Shown: positions 34,248 to 44,133 of the stretch, piece after piece
Layout: every line of letters begins with the position of its first letter
Position numbering within the stretch: the first letter of the stretch is position 1
Position numbers and translations under genes: made by a program
Notes under the pieces: generated by a model
What the model was told of the DNA's origin: nothing
Seen by the model: the letters and a program-made list of their open reading frames with translations, nothing else
Database searches by the model: none
Source: Halopseudomonas pelagia CL-AP6
GTDB taxonomy: Bacteria > Pseudomonadota > Gammaproteobacteria > Pseudomonadales > Pseudomonadaceae
Length of the DNA: 64,000 nt
Direction of reading: 5' to 3'
NCBI RefSeq assembly: GCF_000410875.1
Contig: NZ_AROI01000005.1
Coordinates: 62,001-126,000 of the forward strand

Positions 34248-35913
34248 GTCTGGACGCCGCAGCCGCGATTGGTTGCGGCAGCAGGGCCTGGTGGTCCGAT
34301 CCTGGCACCACGCTGCGGTACTCCTGGGGTTGGCGCAGACGCTAGCCATCATGGCCCAGATGGGTTTGATTGCCTGGCTGGTTCATGCGCTAGTGGTTGA
34401 GCAGGTGCCGTATTTCAACCTGTTGTGGCCCGGCGCCGGGCTGGCGCTGGTCATCCTGCTGCGAGCCTTGGCGCAGGCCGCTCAGGAACGCTGTGGTCAG
34501 CGTGCCAGCGCCCGGGTACGCCAGCAGGTGCGCGAACAACTGGCGTCTTACTGGGCTGAACTGGGCCCGGTACGCTTGGCAGACCGCTCCAGTGCGAGCC
34601 TGACCAACCAATGGGTCGAGCAGGTCGAGGCGCTGGATGGTTATTACGCCCGCTACCTGCCGCAGCAATGGCTCGCGTTATTGTCTCCCCTTGCGATCCT
34701 GCTGCTGGTGTTCTGGCTCGACTGGCTGGCCGCGTTGTTCCTGCTGTTTGCTGCGCCGTTGATTCCGCTGTTCATGGCGCTGGTGGGTATGAGTGCGGAG
34801 AAGATCAGCCAGCAGCATGTGCTCGAAGCCGGCCGTCTGGCTGGGCATTTTCTCGATCGGGTGCGCAGCTTGACCAGTTTGCAATTGTTCGGTCAAGTCG
34901 GGGCGGCAACGCACTCGGTAGCGCTCGCAGCCGAGCGCTATCGTGCGGTGACCATGCGCACCCTGCGAGTGGCTTTTCTATCCTCGGCGGTGCTTGAGTT
35001 CTTTGCCTCCGTCGCCATTGCCGTGGCGGCGATGTATATCGGCTTTGGTCTGTTGGGCTATATCCAGTACGGTCCGGCAGCGCAGCTGACATTGTTTTCC
35101 GGTTTGTTCATTCTGCTCTTGGCGCCAGAGTTCTTTCAGCCGCTGCGCAGTCTGGCGCAGTCCTACCATGACCGCGCTGCGGCGTTGGGAGCGGCGGACG
35201 GCCTTTGCGCGCTGCAACTCGAATCGGCGGCCAACCGCGTCCAGACGGGTAGCCTCACTCCTGGCGCAGATGCCAATAACATCCATATTCAGAACCTGGC
35301 GCTGGCTTATCCAGGGCGTGGTCGTGTGCTGGAAGGCATCACTTTGGAGATTGCCCGTGGTCAGGTAGTGGCGCTGGTGGGCCCTTCGGGGTCAGGCAAG
35401 TCCAGCTTGCTGCATTGCATCGCCGGCTTCGTGCAACCTGATGATGGTAGCCTCAGCTTGTTCGGTCAGGCGCCCGGTCAGCAGGCCATTGCCTGGCTGG
35501 GGCAGCGGCCGTTTCTGATCCAGGGCAGTTGGGCCGACAATCTGCACCTGACCGCGCCGCAAGCCGATGCGGCTGGGATGTTGCGTGCTATTGACGCCGT
35601 CGGTCTTGGCCCGCTACTGGCAACTCAACCACGGGGCCTGGAGACGCCGCTGGGCGAAGGCGGGCGCGGGCTGTCCGGTGGGCAGGCGCAGCGCTTGGCA
35701 CTGGCGCGAGTCTGGTTGTCTGACGCCGAGTTGGTGCTGTTGGATGAGCCGACCGCGAGTCTCGATCAACAGAGCGAGGCCGAGGTGATAGAAGCCCTGC
35801 GCGGCCTGGCGGGCAGCGGCCGGACGCTGATCATTGCTACGCATCATCCGGCACTGATGGCGCTGGCTGAACGGCGTATTGAACTGGTCAAGGGGAGGCT
35901 CGTAGATGGATGA
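34231..35913 (+). CDS. cydD: CydD-type ABC exporter half, copy 1
   Basis: 560 residues. The GTG start lies inside the end of cioB. Six membrane helices carry the CydD pattern (QVEALDGYYARYLPQQWLAL; IPLFMALVGMSAEKISQQH), and the nucleotide-binding domain has GPSGSGKSSLL, LSGGQAQRLALARV and LVLLDEPTASLDQQ. With CydC it forms the heterodimeric exporter (cysteine/glutathione and haem-related transport) needed to mature cytochrome bd. It is encoded together with cioAB rather than at a distant locus. Confidence 0.9.
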   Translation: MKAITESGRRSRDWLRQQGLVVRSWHHAAVLLGLAQTLAIMAQMGLIAWLVHALVVEQVPYFNLLWPGAGLALVILLRALAQAAQERCGQRASARVRQQVREQLASYWAELGPVRLADRSSASLTNQWVEQVEALDGYYARYLPQQWLALLSPLAILLLVFWLDWLAALFLLFAAPLIPLFMALVGMSAEKISQQHVLEAGRLAGHFLDRVRSLTSLQLFGQVGAATHSVALAAERYRAVTMRTLRVAFLSSAVLEFFASVAIAVAAMYIGFGLLGYIQYGPAAQLTLFSGLFILLLAPEFFQPLRSLAQSYHDRAAALGAADGLCALQLESAANRVQTGSLTPGADANNIHIQNLALAYPGRGRVLEGITLEIARGQVVALVGPSGSGKSSLLHCIAGFVQPDDGSLSLFGQAPGQQAIAWLGQRPFLIQGSWADNLHLTAPQADAAGMLRAIDAVGLGPLLATQPRGLETPLGEGGRGLSGGQAQRLALARVWLSDAELVLLDEPTASLDQQSEAEVIEALRGLAGSGRTLIIATHHPALMALAERRIELVKGRLVDG

Positions 35914-37585
35914 GCTAAAACCCTGGTTAAAACTGATTATGCAGCGCCGCGGCCGCTTATGGCTTGGTGCGTTGCTGCTGGCATTGACACTATTCAGCGC
36001 GGTGGGCCTCCTGGCGCTGTCGGGCTGGTTTATCACAGCCACCGGCGTTACGGCGCTGCTATGGGCGGCGGGGCAGCGCGTCATGTTCGATGTATATATG
36101 CCGGGCGGCGGTATTCGCTTTTTCGCCCTGACACGCACCGTAGCGCGCTATTTCGAGCGGGTGTTCAATCACAACACAGTGCTGAGTCTGCTCGCGGATC
36201 TGCGCGGGCGGCATTTCGCCGCGCTGGCGGCGCTGGACGGCGCGACCCTGAGTCGGCTGCGTGCGGCCCAGTGGCTTAACCGCCTGACCGCAGATATCGA
36301 CACCCTGGATACCCTTTACCTGCGCTTGCTGGCGCCGCCGCTGGTGGCCTTGCTCGGCATAGTGCTGGTCTGCGGGTTGATCGCGGTTTTCCATCTGTCG
36401 CTGGCCGGTTTGATTGGTGCTGTGCTGCTGGCGCTGTTGTTGGCCCTGACACTGGGTATGGCGTTGTTGGGTTTGCACTACAGCGCCCGGCGAGTAGAGC
36501 AACTGGATGGCCTGCGCGTGCTTGCAGTAGAGCAGCTACAAGGTCTGGCGGAGTTGACCGCAGCCGGCACCCTGGCGTTGCATCGCCAGCAGTTGTTGGC
36601 CGGCAGTCAGCAGATGGTGGACGATCAACTGGCGCTGCAGGGCCGGATTGCCTTTGGTCAGGCGCTCGCGACCCTGGGCATAATGGGCGCAGTGATGGTG
36701 GGTCTGTTTGGCGCCATCCAGGCCTATATTGCTGGACTTTTGTCCGGCCCGGTGATGGTCATGATCCCGCTGGCACTGATGGCGCTAAGTGAGGGTTTCG
36801 CTGGGCTGCCTGCGGCCTTCGCTCAATTCGGTGGCACCCGCACGGCAGCCAGACGCTTGAACCAGCAGACGGCGATGAGCACAGCGCTTGTAGATCCGGA
36901 TCACCCTGCCACCCCGCCAGTCGAGCTAACGTTGCATTGGCAAAACGTCGGCGTGCGGTATGCGGGCCTGCAGCAGCTGAATCTGACACTGAGCCAGGGG
37001 GAGCGCTTGGCAATAGTCGGTCCGTCCGGTTGCGGCAAATCGACTCTGGCGGCATTAGCTGTACGCCTGATCGATCCTGATTCGGGGCGCTTGATTGCGG
37101 GCGGCGCATTGTCGGACGGCACCTCGCTGGGCGGCACTCCGCTGGACCAGCTGTCGCTGAGCCAATGGCGCGCGCAAGTCGGCTACCTGACACAACAAAC
37201 CGAATTGCTGCATGACAGCATCGCCGCTAACTTGTTGCTGGCCAAGCCTTCCGCAACCGACGAGCAGCTCTGGCAGGTGCTGGAAATGGTCGATCTGTCT
37301 GAGCTGGTCAGTGCCTTGCCTGCCGGGATCAATACTTGGATCGGCGAGTCGGGCAAACAATTGTCTGGCGGTGAAGGGCGACGATTGGCTTTGGCTCGAG
37401 TGCTGCTCAAGGACGCGCCATTGGTTGTTCTGGACGAGCCCTTCAGTGGCCTGGATGCGGCCACGCGAGAGCGGGTGAGTAAGCGCCTGGAACCCTGGCT
37501 GGCAAACCGAACGGCACTGTTTCTGGGTCATGACGCTGTGTTGTTGCCCAGGGCGGACCGGGTGATCGCGCTGACAGGTTTGTGA
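35906..37585 (+). CDS. cydC: CydC-type ABC exporter half, copy 1
   Basis: 559 residues, ATG at 35906 overlapping cydD by 8 nt. Membrane domain with ALSGWFITATGVTAL and FFALTRTVARYFERVFNHNT, the CydC signature; ATPase domain with GPSGCGKSTLAAL, LSGGEGRRLALARV and LVVLDEPFSGLDA. Partner of the preceding CydD. It is the last gene of the first bd module; no intrinsic terminator is evident after it. Confidence 0.9.
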   Translation: MDELKPWLKLIMQRRGRLWLGALLLALTLFSAVGLLALSGWFITATGVTALLWAAGQRVMFDVYMPGGGIRFFALTRTVARYFERVFNHNTVLSLLADLRGRHFAALAALDGATLSRLRAAQWLNRLTADIDTLDTLYLRLLAPPLVALLGIVLVCGLIAVFHLSLAGLIGAVLLALLLALTLGMALLGLHYSARRVEQLDGLRVLAVEQLQGLAELTAAGTLALHRQQLLAGSQQMVDDQLALQGRIAFGQALATLGIMGAVMVGLFGAIQAYIAGLLSGPVMVMIPLALMALSEGFAGLPAAFAQFGGTRTAARRLNQQTAMSTALVDPDHPATPPVELTLHWQNVGVRYAGLQQLNLTLSQGERLAIVGPSGCGKSTLAALAVRLIDPDSGRLIAGGALSDGTSLGGTPLDQLSLSQWRAQVGYLTQQTELLHDSIAANLLLAKPSATDEQLWQVLEMVDLSELVSALPAGINTWIGESGKQLSGGEGRRLALARVLLKDAPLVVLDEPFSGLDAATRERVSKRLEPWLANRTALFLGHDAVLLPRADRVIALTGL

Positions 37586-37971
37586 AGCACTATCTGCTGC
37601 GTTAGAAATGGCCTCACGGAACGTGCTTGAGCGCGGACTCGAAGGGCTGAGCAAAGCGAAAAGCTCATTTATAACGCCTGCACTCTGCTTTTTTGGCCAT
37701 TTTTACTATGTCTTGCCTGCGTCGCCCAGGTTTTCAACCGCCTGCTGCGCGAGCAGCAATGCTTGCCCGGCGCCCATAACCCCCCTTTTTTTGCACGCCC
37801 AACAGGCCGCGTGCACAGCGATTGATGCGCCGCCTTGACATGCGTCAATTCGCCTAATCCCGAGCACGCCTAAAGTGCGTCACACTAGCATGGCAGGTCC
37901 CGGCTATGGCCCCTGCCGCGTAGTTGATTCGAATGACCCGCGTTTCACCATCCTCCGAGCGGAGTACGCAG
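37586..37971. other. Regulatory intergenic region between the two bd-oxidase modules
   Basis: 386 bases with no supportable gene. It holds the Anr/Fnr-type site at 37835-37848 and the ribosome site GGAG (37961-37964) of cydA. Short open frames here have no ribosome site or recognisable protein features. Confidence 0.6.
37835..37848. promoter_or_regulatory. Anr/Fnr-type binding site ahead of cydABX
   Basis: TTGAC-ATGC-GTCAA has perfect 5-bp arms and the 4-nt spacer of the Fnr/Anr consensus TTGAT-N4-ATCAA. It is centred about 130 bp before the cydA start. If it acts at the usual -41.5 position, transcription would begin near 37883. Induction of this oxidase under low oxygen is the expected result. 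Confidence 0.7.
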
Positions 37972-39528
37972 ATGGACATTGTAGAGCTCTCCCGCATGCA
38001 GTTTGCCTTCACGGCAATGGTTCACTTTCTATTCGTACCACTGACTCTGGGTTTGTCGGTTTTGCTGGCGATCATGGAGTCGGTCTACGTGATGACCGGC
38101 AAGCAAATTTACCGTGACATGACCCAGTTCTGGGGCAAGCTGTTCGGTATCAACTTCGCTCTGGGCGTGACCACCGGCCTGGCGATGGAGTTTCAGTTCG
38201 GTACCAACTGGTCATATTACTCACATTACGTTGGCGATATTTTCGGCGCGCCGCTAGCCATTGAAGCCCTGATGGCTTTCTTCCTTGAATCGACGTTGTT
38301 TGGTCTGTTCTTTTTTGGCTGGGAGCGTATGAGCAAGGTGAAGCACCTGACAATCACCTGGCTGATGGCGCTGGCAACCAACCTGTCCGCGTTGTGGATA
38401 TTGATCGCCAACGGTTGGATGCAGTATCCAATCGGCTCCGAGTTCAATATCGAAACCATGCGTATGGAAATGACCAGTTTCGCCGAAGTGCTGCTTAACC
38501 CGGTGGCGCAGGTCAAGTTCGTACATACGGTGTCAGCCGGTTATGTAACGGGCTCCATCTTCGTGTTGGCGATTTCCAGCTGGTATCTACTCAAGGGACG
38601 CGATCTGGCTTTTGCCCGGCGCAGCTTTGCGATTGCCTCGGCCTTTGGTCTGGCCAGCGTGCTTTCGGTGATCATTCTGGGTGACGAATCCGGTTATGAG
38701 TTGGGCGAAGTGCAGCAGGTCAAGCTGGCGGCGATCGAGGCCGAGTGGGAAACCCAGCCGGCACCGGCGGCTTTTACCCTGATTGGCTTTCCCAATAAGG
38801 AAACGCAACACACTGATTACGCCATCAAGATCCCCGCCGCACTCGGTCTGATAGCGACCCGCTCTCTGGATGAGGAAGTGTCCGGTCTGCGTGAGATCAA
38901 GGAGGGTAACCTGCAGCGGATCATCCGTGGGCAGGAAGCCTATGACCTGATGCAACGCATTCGTGCCGGAGACAAGTCCGAGGCCACTGTTGCTGCGTTC
39001 AACGAGGTGCGTGATGACCTCGGCTATGGTTTGCTTTTGAGTGGTTTTACCGATGACGTGCTCAATGCCACGCCCGAAGAAATCGCGCTGACTGTGGAAG
39101 CTACAATCCCCGAGGTCTGGCCACTATTCTGGGCTTTCCGCATCATGGTGGGCTGCGGCGTGTTGATGTTAGTGCTGTTTGCTTTCGCCTTCTGGCACAG
39201 CGCTCGGCGCACCGTTGACAAGCCAAGATGGCTGCTCAGGTTTGCCCTGTTCAGTCTGCCCTTGCCGTGGATTGCCAGTGAGACCGGCTGGTTTGTTGCC
39301 GAGTACGGCCGCCAGCCCTGGGCGATTGGTGAGATTCTGCCGACGCACATGGCCGCATCCAATCTTGCTGCGGGCGAGATCTGGTTCACCCTGATTTCCA
39401 TCGCGGTGCTTTATACCATCTTCGTTGTCATCGAAATGTGGTTGATGACCAAGTACGCACGCAAGGGGCCGTCAAGCCTGCATACCGGTCGCTATGACCT
39501 TGAAACCACCATTGCACAGGAGGCCTGA
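37972..39528 (+). CDS. cydA: Cytochrome bd oxidase subunit I, long Q-loop (CydA)
   Basis: 518 residues from the ATG at 37972 (GGAG 7 nt upstream); a TTG at 37924 opens the frame but is not the likely start. [20 protein letters not shown] sets haem-ligand His18, and [14 protein letters not shown] the second His. A long hydrophilic segment, roughly residues 255-385, between [15 protein letters not shown] and [10 protein letters not shown] is the extended Q-loop of E. coli-type CydA. This is a different enzyme class from the CioA encoded 5 kb upstream. High-affinity respiration at low oxygen is the usual role. Confidence 0.93.
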   Translation: MDIVELSRMQFAFTAMVHFLFVPLTLGLSVLLAIMESVYVMTGKQIYRDMTQFWGKLFGINFALGVTTGLAMEFQFGTNWSYYSHYVGDIFGAPLAIEALMAFFLESTLFGLFFFGWERMSKVKHLTITWLMALATNLSALWILIANGWMQYPIGSEFNIETMRMEMTSFAEVLLNPVAQVKFVHTVSAGYVTGSIFVLAISSWYLLKGRDLAFARRSFAIASAFGLASVLSVIILGDESGYELGEVQQVKLAAIEAEWETQPAPAAFTLIGFPNKETQHTDYAIKIPAALGLIATRSLDEEVSGLREIKEGNLQRIIRGQEAYDLMQRIRAGDKSEATVAAFNEVRDDLGYGLLLSGFTDDVLNATPEEIALTVEATIPEVWPLFWAFRIMVGCGVLMLVLFAFAFWHSARRTVDKPRWLLRFALFSLPLPWIASETGWFVAEYGRQPWAIGEILPTHMAASNLAAGEIWFTLISIAVLYTIFVVIEMWLMTKYARKGPSSLHTGRYDLETTIAQEA

Positions 39529-39530
39529 TC

Positions 39531-40667
39531 ATGGATTATGAAGCGCTGCGGTTTATCTGGTGGTTGCTGATTGGTGTGCTATTGATCGGCTTTGCGGTTA
39601 CCGATGGGTTCGACATGGGGGTGGCGGCGCTGCTCAAGGTGGTCGGCAAGAACAACGATGAGCGGCGGGTGATGATCAACGCCATTGCGCCGCACTGGGA
39701 CGGCAATCAGGTCTGGCTGGTGACCGCTGGCGGTGCGCTCTTTGCGGCCTGGCCGACGGTCTACGCTGCTGCGTTCAGTGGTTTTTACCTGGCCATGATG
39801 TTGACCCTGTTTGCGCTGTTCCTGCGACCCCTGGCGCTGGAATACCGCTCCAAGATCGACAATGAACAGTGGCGCAGCCGCTGGGACTGGCTGCTGACGC
39901 TGGGTTCTGTGGTGCCAGCGCTGGTGTTTGGTGTTGCCTTCGGTAACCTGCTGCTGGGTGTGCCTTTTCAGTTCGACAATTTGTTGCGGCTGGAATACAC
40001 CGGAAATCTGTTGGGCCTGCTCAATCCCTTTGCGCTGCTGGCCGGGGTGCTCAGTCTGCTGATGTTCGTCAACCATGGCGCAACCTACCTGCAGCTCAAG
40101 AGTGAAGGGCAGATCAAGGCGCGCAGCGAGCGTATTTCCAGCCTGCTGGCGCTGATCTGTGCGCTGCTCTTTGTACTCGGCGGTGTCTGGCTGTGGCTTG
40201 GTATTGACGGCTATCAGGTGGTCAGTGTGATTGATACCAATGGCGGCAACCGCACCACCGATAAGGTGGTAGAGGTAGTGTCTGGTGCCTGGTTCAACAA
40301 CTATGGCAAGCAACCGCTGCTATGGCTGGTGCCGGCGCTGGGGGTTATCTGCTTCGTGCTGTGTTCGTTGTTCAGCCGCTTGCGCTGGCACGCACCGGCC
40401 TTTGTCAGCTCGGCGCTGGCGATGGCGATGGTGCTGGTAACCACTGGTGTGAGCATGTTCCCCTTTGTCATGCCGTCTTCGCTGATACCCAATCACAGTC
40501 TGACCATGTGGGATTCCACTGCCAGTGAAACCACCTTGTACATCATGTTAGCAGTGGTCTGTGTGTTTGTGCCGCTGATTCTGGCCTACACCGCCTGGGG
40601 CTACTTCGTGATGCGCGGCCGCTTGAACGAGCAGCACATCCGTGACAACTCTCACAGCCTGTATTAA
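39531..40667 (+). CDS. cydB: Cytochrome bd oxidase subunit II (CydB)
   Basis: 378 residues, starting 2 nt after the cydA stop. VTDGFDMGVAALLKVVG and NAIAPHWDGNQVWLVTAGGALFAAWP are the CydB blocks; SLTMWDSTASETTL is the conserved segment near the end. The length equals E. coli CydB (379). Forms the heterodimer with CydA. Confidence 0.94.
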   Translation: MDYEALRFIWWLLIGVLLIGFAVTDGFDMGVAALLKVVGKNNDERRVMINAIAPHWDGNQVWLVTAGGALFAAWPTVYAAAFSGFYLAMMLTLFALFLRPLALEYRSKIDNEQWRSRWDWLLTLGSVVPALVFGVAFGNLLLGVPFQFDNLLRLEYTGNLLGLLNPFALLAGVLSLLMFVNHGATYLQLKSEGQIKARSERISSLLALICALLFVLGGVWLWLGIDGYQVVSVIDTNGGNRTTDKVVEVVSGAWFNNYGKQPLLWLVPALGVICFVLCSLFSRLRWHAPAFVSSALAMAMVLVTTGVSMFPFVMPSSLIPNHSLTMWDSTASETTLYIMLAVVCVFVPLILAYTAWGYFVMRGRLNEQHIRDNSHSLY

Positions 40668-40677
40668 GGAGAACGCA

Positions 40678-40791
40678 ATGTGGTATTTCACCTGGATTCT
40701 TGGTGTCTCGCTGGCCGCTGCTTTCGCGATCGTGAATGCGATGTGGTTGGAACTCAATGGCTATGTTGGTGAAGAAGATCAGACCGACTGA
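40678..40791 (+). CDS. cydX: CydX, small subunit of cytochrome bd oxidase
   Basis: 37 residues, ATG at 40678 with AAGGAG just upstream. The product begins MWYFTWILGVSLAAAFAIVN, a single membrane helix, and ends WLELNGYVGEEDQTD, an acidic tail. The Trp-Tyr-Phe-x-Trp-Ile-Leu-Gly start is the CydX/YbgT hallmark. It begins 10 nt after cydB, and its end overlaps the start of the next cydD. CydX stabilises the haem region of CydA. Confidence 0.92.
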   Translation: MWYFTWILGVSLAAAFAIVNAMWLELNGYVGEEDQTD

Positions 40792-42487
40792 GGCCACCCC
40801 CGGCGGCGTACAGTACTGGCTTGCTCAGGTGCTGGCGCCGCACAAACAGCTTTTGAATAACGCCTTGTTGCTGGCCTATGTCGCCGCTTTGTTGCTGGTA
40901 TGGCAGAGCTGGCTGCTTGCGCGCTTGTTCTCCGATTGGCTGGTCGACTGGCAACAGCAGGGCTCTGCTGCGTTGAACCTCAACCTGTTGTTAGCACTTC
41001 TGCCCTGGCTGTTGATCTGTCTGTTGCTGCGTCCGCTGCTGCAATACGCCCGTGAACGGCTGTGCCAGAAGGCCAGCGTGCAGGCCCGCACCGGCTTGCG
41101 CCAACAGCTACTGGCGCAGTTGGCTGCGCTGGGTCCGGGCCGGCAGGCATTGGGCGCTGATGCAGTGCTTGCTAGCCGCTTGCTGGAGCAGGTGGATGCG
41201 CTGGACGGCTATATCAGTCGGTATCACGTGCAGCGCTATCTGGTGCTGCTGGTGCCGCTCACGCTGCTGGTCTGTATTTTCTACTACAGCCCGCTGGCGG
41301 CGACCCTGATGCTGCTGACTGCGCCGCTGGTGCCGCTGTTCATGATTCTGCTAGGCAAGGCGGCGGCGGCTGCCAGCCAGAAGCAGTTCGTCGCCCTGGC
41401 GCGTATGAGCGGCCGCTTTATGGATCTGTTGCGCGGTCTGAAGACGTTGCAGCAACTGCAAGCGGTGCCGCAAGCGGAGGCTGAGGTGGCGCAGGCGGCA
41501 GAGCATTATCGTGCCGGTACCATGCGGGTATTGCGCATGGCCTTTTTGTCTGGCGCCGTACTGGAATTCTTCTCTGCGCTGGCAATTGCTTTGGTAGCGC
41601 TCTACCTGGGTCTGGGCTTGCTGGGGATTCTACCTTGGGCCAAGGGTAGCGTTCCGGTGGCTTATCAGGGCGCGCTCTTTATTCTGCTGCTGGCGCCGGA
41701 GTTTTATAACCCGCTGCGCCAACTGGGCACTGACTACCATGCCAAGGCGGAAGCTGAAGCGGCGCTGTCCGAGTTGCTGCCGCTGCTTGAATTGCAGGTT
41801 TGGCAGCATCCGGGGGAGCGGCCATTGCAGTTGGCTGCTGCGCCGGCACTGGAGTTTCACCAGGTGGAAATAGCCCAGCGTCTGGCACCTTTCACTCTGC
41901 AGTTGGCTGCCGGAGAGCGGGTTGTCCTGCGAGGCGTCAGCGGCAGTGGTAAGTCCAGCCTGCTGCAGGCGGTGCTGGGCTTTCTGCCCTACAGCGGTGA
42001 GATACGGATTAATCAGCAGTCGCTGATGATGTTACGACGCGCAGACTGGCATCAACAGCTGGGTTATCTGGCGCAGCAGCCGCAACTGCTGCACGGCACT
42101 CTGGCCGAGAATCTGCGCCTGGCGGCACCTGAAGCGGGCGATGAGCAACTGGTGACGGTACTGGATCAAGTCGCACTCTGGCCGCTGATCCGGCAATTGC
42201 CGCTGCAGCTGCAGACGCCCCTGGGCGAGCGGGGGCTGGGCTTGTCCGGTGGTCAACTGAGCCGCCTGGCGCTGGCGCAGCTGTTGTTGCGTGATACTCC
42301 GGTCTGGTTGCTGGACGAGCCGACTGCGCATCTCGACCCGCAAACGGCAGCACATATCAACAGGCTGCTTGAGCGCCTTAGCCACGGGCGTACCCTGCTG
42401 TTGGTCAGTCATGAACTGGAAGGATTGGACTGGGCCGATAGAGTAGTCAATCTGGATACGCCAAGCGCAATGCAGGTAACAGCATGA
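40757..42487 (+). CDS. cydD: CydD-type ABC exporter half, copy 2
   Basis: About 576 residues. ATG codons at 40757 and 40763 both lie inside cydX in another frame; either could start translation, with GGAAC upstream. The membrane domain has QVDALDGYISRYHVQRYLVL and VPLFMILLGKAAAAASQKQ; the ATPase domain has GVSGSGKSSLLQAVLG, LSGGQLSRLALAQL and VWLLDEPTAHLDPQ. It is clearly diverged from copy 1 (34231) and carries a Gln-rich, shorter Pro-free linker. It is tied to the cydABX operon. Confidence 0.88.
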   Translation: MAMLVKKIRPTEATPGGVQYWLAQVLAPHKQLLNNALLLAYVAALLLVWQSWLLARLFSDWLVDWQQQGSAALNLNLLLALLPWLLICLLLRPLLQYARERLCQKASVQARTGLRQQLLAQLAALGPGRQALGADAVLASRLLEQVDALDGYISRYHVQRYLVLLVPLTLLVCIFYYSPLAATLMLLTAPLVPLFMILLGKAAAAASQKQFVALARMSGRFMDLLRGLKTLQQLQAVPQAEAEVAQAAEHYRAGTMRVLRMAFLSGAVLEFFSALAIALVALYLGLGLLGILPWAKGSVPVAYQGALFILLLAPEFYNPLRQLGTDYHAKAEAEAALSELLPLLELQVWQHPGERPLQLAAAPALEFHQVEIAQRLAPFTLQLAAGERVVLRGVSGSGKSSLLQAVLGFLPYSGEIRINQQSLMMLRRADWHQQLGYLAQQPQLLHGTLAENLRLAAPEAGDEQLVTVLDQVALWPLIRQLPLQLQTPLGERGLGLSGGQLSRLALAQLLLRDTPVWLLDEPTAHLDPQTAAHINRLLERLSHGRTLLLVSHELEGLDWADRVVNLDTPSAMQVTA

Positions 42488-44133
42488 GCCGGCAAGCGCA
42501 GCCTCTGCGTCTGCGAGGCCTGCTGCGCAGCCGGCTGGGTGAGTGGCATCTGGCGTTGTTTCTGGGCTCCTGCACACTGTTCGCAGCCATTTCCTTGCTG
42601 GCAATATCTGGCTGGTTCATCAGCGCGGCAGCCCTGGCCGGTTTGGCAACTACAGCCGCTTACGGCTTTGATTATTTTCGTCCGGCGGCACTGATCCGCC
42701 TGTGCGCCATAGTACGCACCAGTGGGCGCTACGCAGAGCGGCTTACATCGCACCATGCGGCGCTGGGGTTGCTGAAGGATCTGCGCATCAGCTTGTTCGC
42801 TCGCGTGACGGCGCGCGGTCATGCTGCATTAACGCGTTCTACCAGCACTATGCACCGCCTGGTAGCGGATATTGATTTGCTCGATTTCTTCCCATTGCGC
42901 GTGGTCGCGCCCTGGTTCTGGGCGTCACTATTGGTCTTGCTGCTGTTGGGCGGCTGTTATCTGCTGGCGCCTGTGCTGTCGTTGGCTGCACTACCGGGCT
43001 TGCTACTGGCCTGGTTAATCTTGCCCTTGCTGGCGGGCCGGCATGCGGCACGTCTGGCGCGAGCGGACGTCAGTCTCGCCGAGCAGCGGCGTATTCTGTT
43101 GCTGGATAACCTGCAGCTGCTGACGCCGCTGCTGTTGTGGCAGCGCTGGTCGGTGCGGCAAGCGGTGTTTGACAGCGAAGATCATGTTTTCAATCAACAG
43201 CGCTTGCGTCAGCAGCAATTGGGCAGTCTGATAGCTGCGGGTCAGCAACTGGGGCTGGCTCTAAGTCTGTTGGGGCTGCTCTGGCAAGGCGGTTTACTGG
43301 TGCAAGCCGGCGAGTTGAGCTTGCCCCTGCTGTTGGCTGCGGTGCTGGGTCTGTTGGGTTTGACAGAGGTGCTGTTGCCGCTGGCGCAGAGCTTTATTGC
43401 ACTGGGTTTGAGTCAGGCCGCGCGGGACAGGCTCAACCAACTGACCCGCTCACCTGCAAGCCGGATCGAAGAAGGGGCTGCGCCTCTGACGGAACTGCCG
43501 AGCCTGAGCCTCAAAGATCTGAGTGCCCGGCACGGCGGCGCCTTGAGTGGTCCTCAGCGAGTCGATCTGCAGCTGAGGGCTGGTGAGGTGCTGCTACTGA
43601 GTGGCCCATCCGGCTGCGGCAAGTCAACGTTGCTTGATGTGCTGGCCGGTGAGCCACTGCCTTTCACCGGTGAGCGACTGTTGAACGGCGAAGCGTACGA
43701 GCATTGGCAATGGCGCTCAGTGATTGGATATTTGCCGCAGCAGCTGGATATATTCGATATGACGTTGGCCGAAAACCTGCGTCTTGGCCAGCCAGAGGCG
43801 ACAGAGCAGCAGCTCTGGGAGGTGCTGGAGGATGTTGCTCTGGCGGATTGGGTGCGCGGCCGGCCGGCGCAGCTCAGCACCACGCTGGGCGAGTACGGAG
43901 CACAGGTCTCAGGCGGGCAGGCGCGGCGCATTGCACTGGCGCGTCTGCTGCTGGCGCAGCGCCCGGTGCTGTTGCTGGACGAGCCCTTTGCCGGGTTGGA
44001 TGCAGCCACCCGTGAGCAAGTGTTGGTTACGCTGTTACGCCGGCAAGCACAGGGTATTCTGGTCATTGTCAGCCATCAGTCGCTGGCGTTGGAAAACGCT
44101 CAGCGGCTGCAGCTGCAGATGTCCGAAGCCTGA
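42484..44133 (+). CDS. cydC: CydC-type ABC exporter half, copy 2
   Basis: 549 residues; the ATG overlaps the cydD stop by 4 nt. AISGWFISAAALAGL and IRLCAIVRTSGRYAERLTSHH are the CydC membrane motifs; GPSGCGKSTLLDVLAG, VSGGQARRIALARL and VLLLDEPFAGLDA form the ATPase site. It completes the second five-gene bd module. Its stop codon abuts, with no gap, the stop of the convergent carboxylase gene. Confidence 0.9.
   Translation: MSRQAQPLRLRGLLRSRLGEWHLALFLGSCTLFAAISLLAISGWFISAAALAGLATTAAYGFDYFRPAALIRLCAIVRTSGRYAERLTSHHAALGLLKDLRISLFARVTARGHAALTRSTSTMHRLVADIDLLDFFPLRVVAPWFWASLLVLLLLGGCYLLAPVLSLAALPGLLLAWLILPLLAGRHAARLARADVSLAEQRRILLLDNLQLLTPLLLWQRWSVRQAVFDSEDHVFNQQRLRQQQLGSLIAAGQQLGLALSLLGLLWQGGLLVQAGELSLPLLLAAVLGLLGLTEVLLPLAQSFIALGLSQAARDRLNQLTRSPASRIEEGAAPLTELPSLSLKDLSARHGGALSGPQRVDLQLRAGEVLLLSGPSGCGKSTLLDVLAGEPLPFTGERLLNGEAYEHWQWRSVIGYLPQQLDIFDMTLAENLRLGQPEATEQQLWEVLEDVALADWVRGRPAQLSTTLGEYGAQVSGGQARRIALARLLLAQRPVLLLDEPFAGLDAATREQVLVTLLRRQAQGILVIVSHQSLALENAQRLQLQMSEA

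Noticed and set aside
37608-37838. 76-codon frame between the two bd modules
   Set aside because: No ribosome site, low-complexity Ala/Cys/Pro product, and it ends next to the Anr-type site in a region better explained as regulatory.
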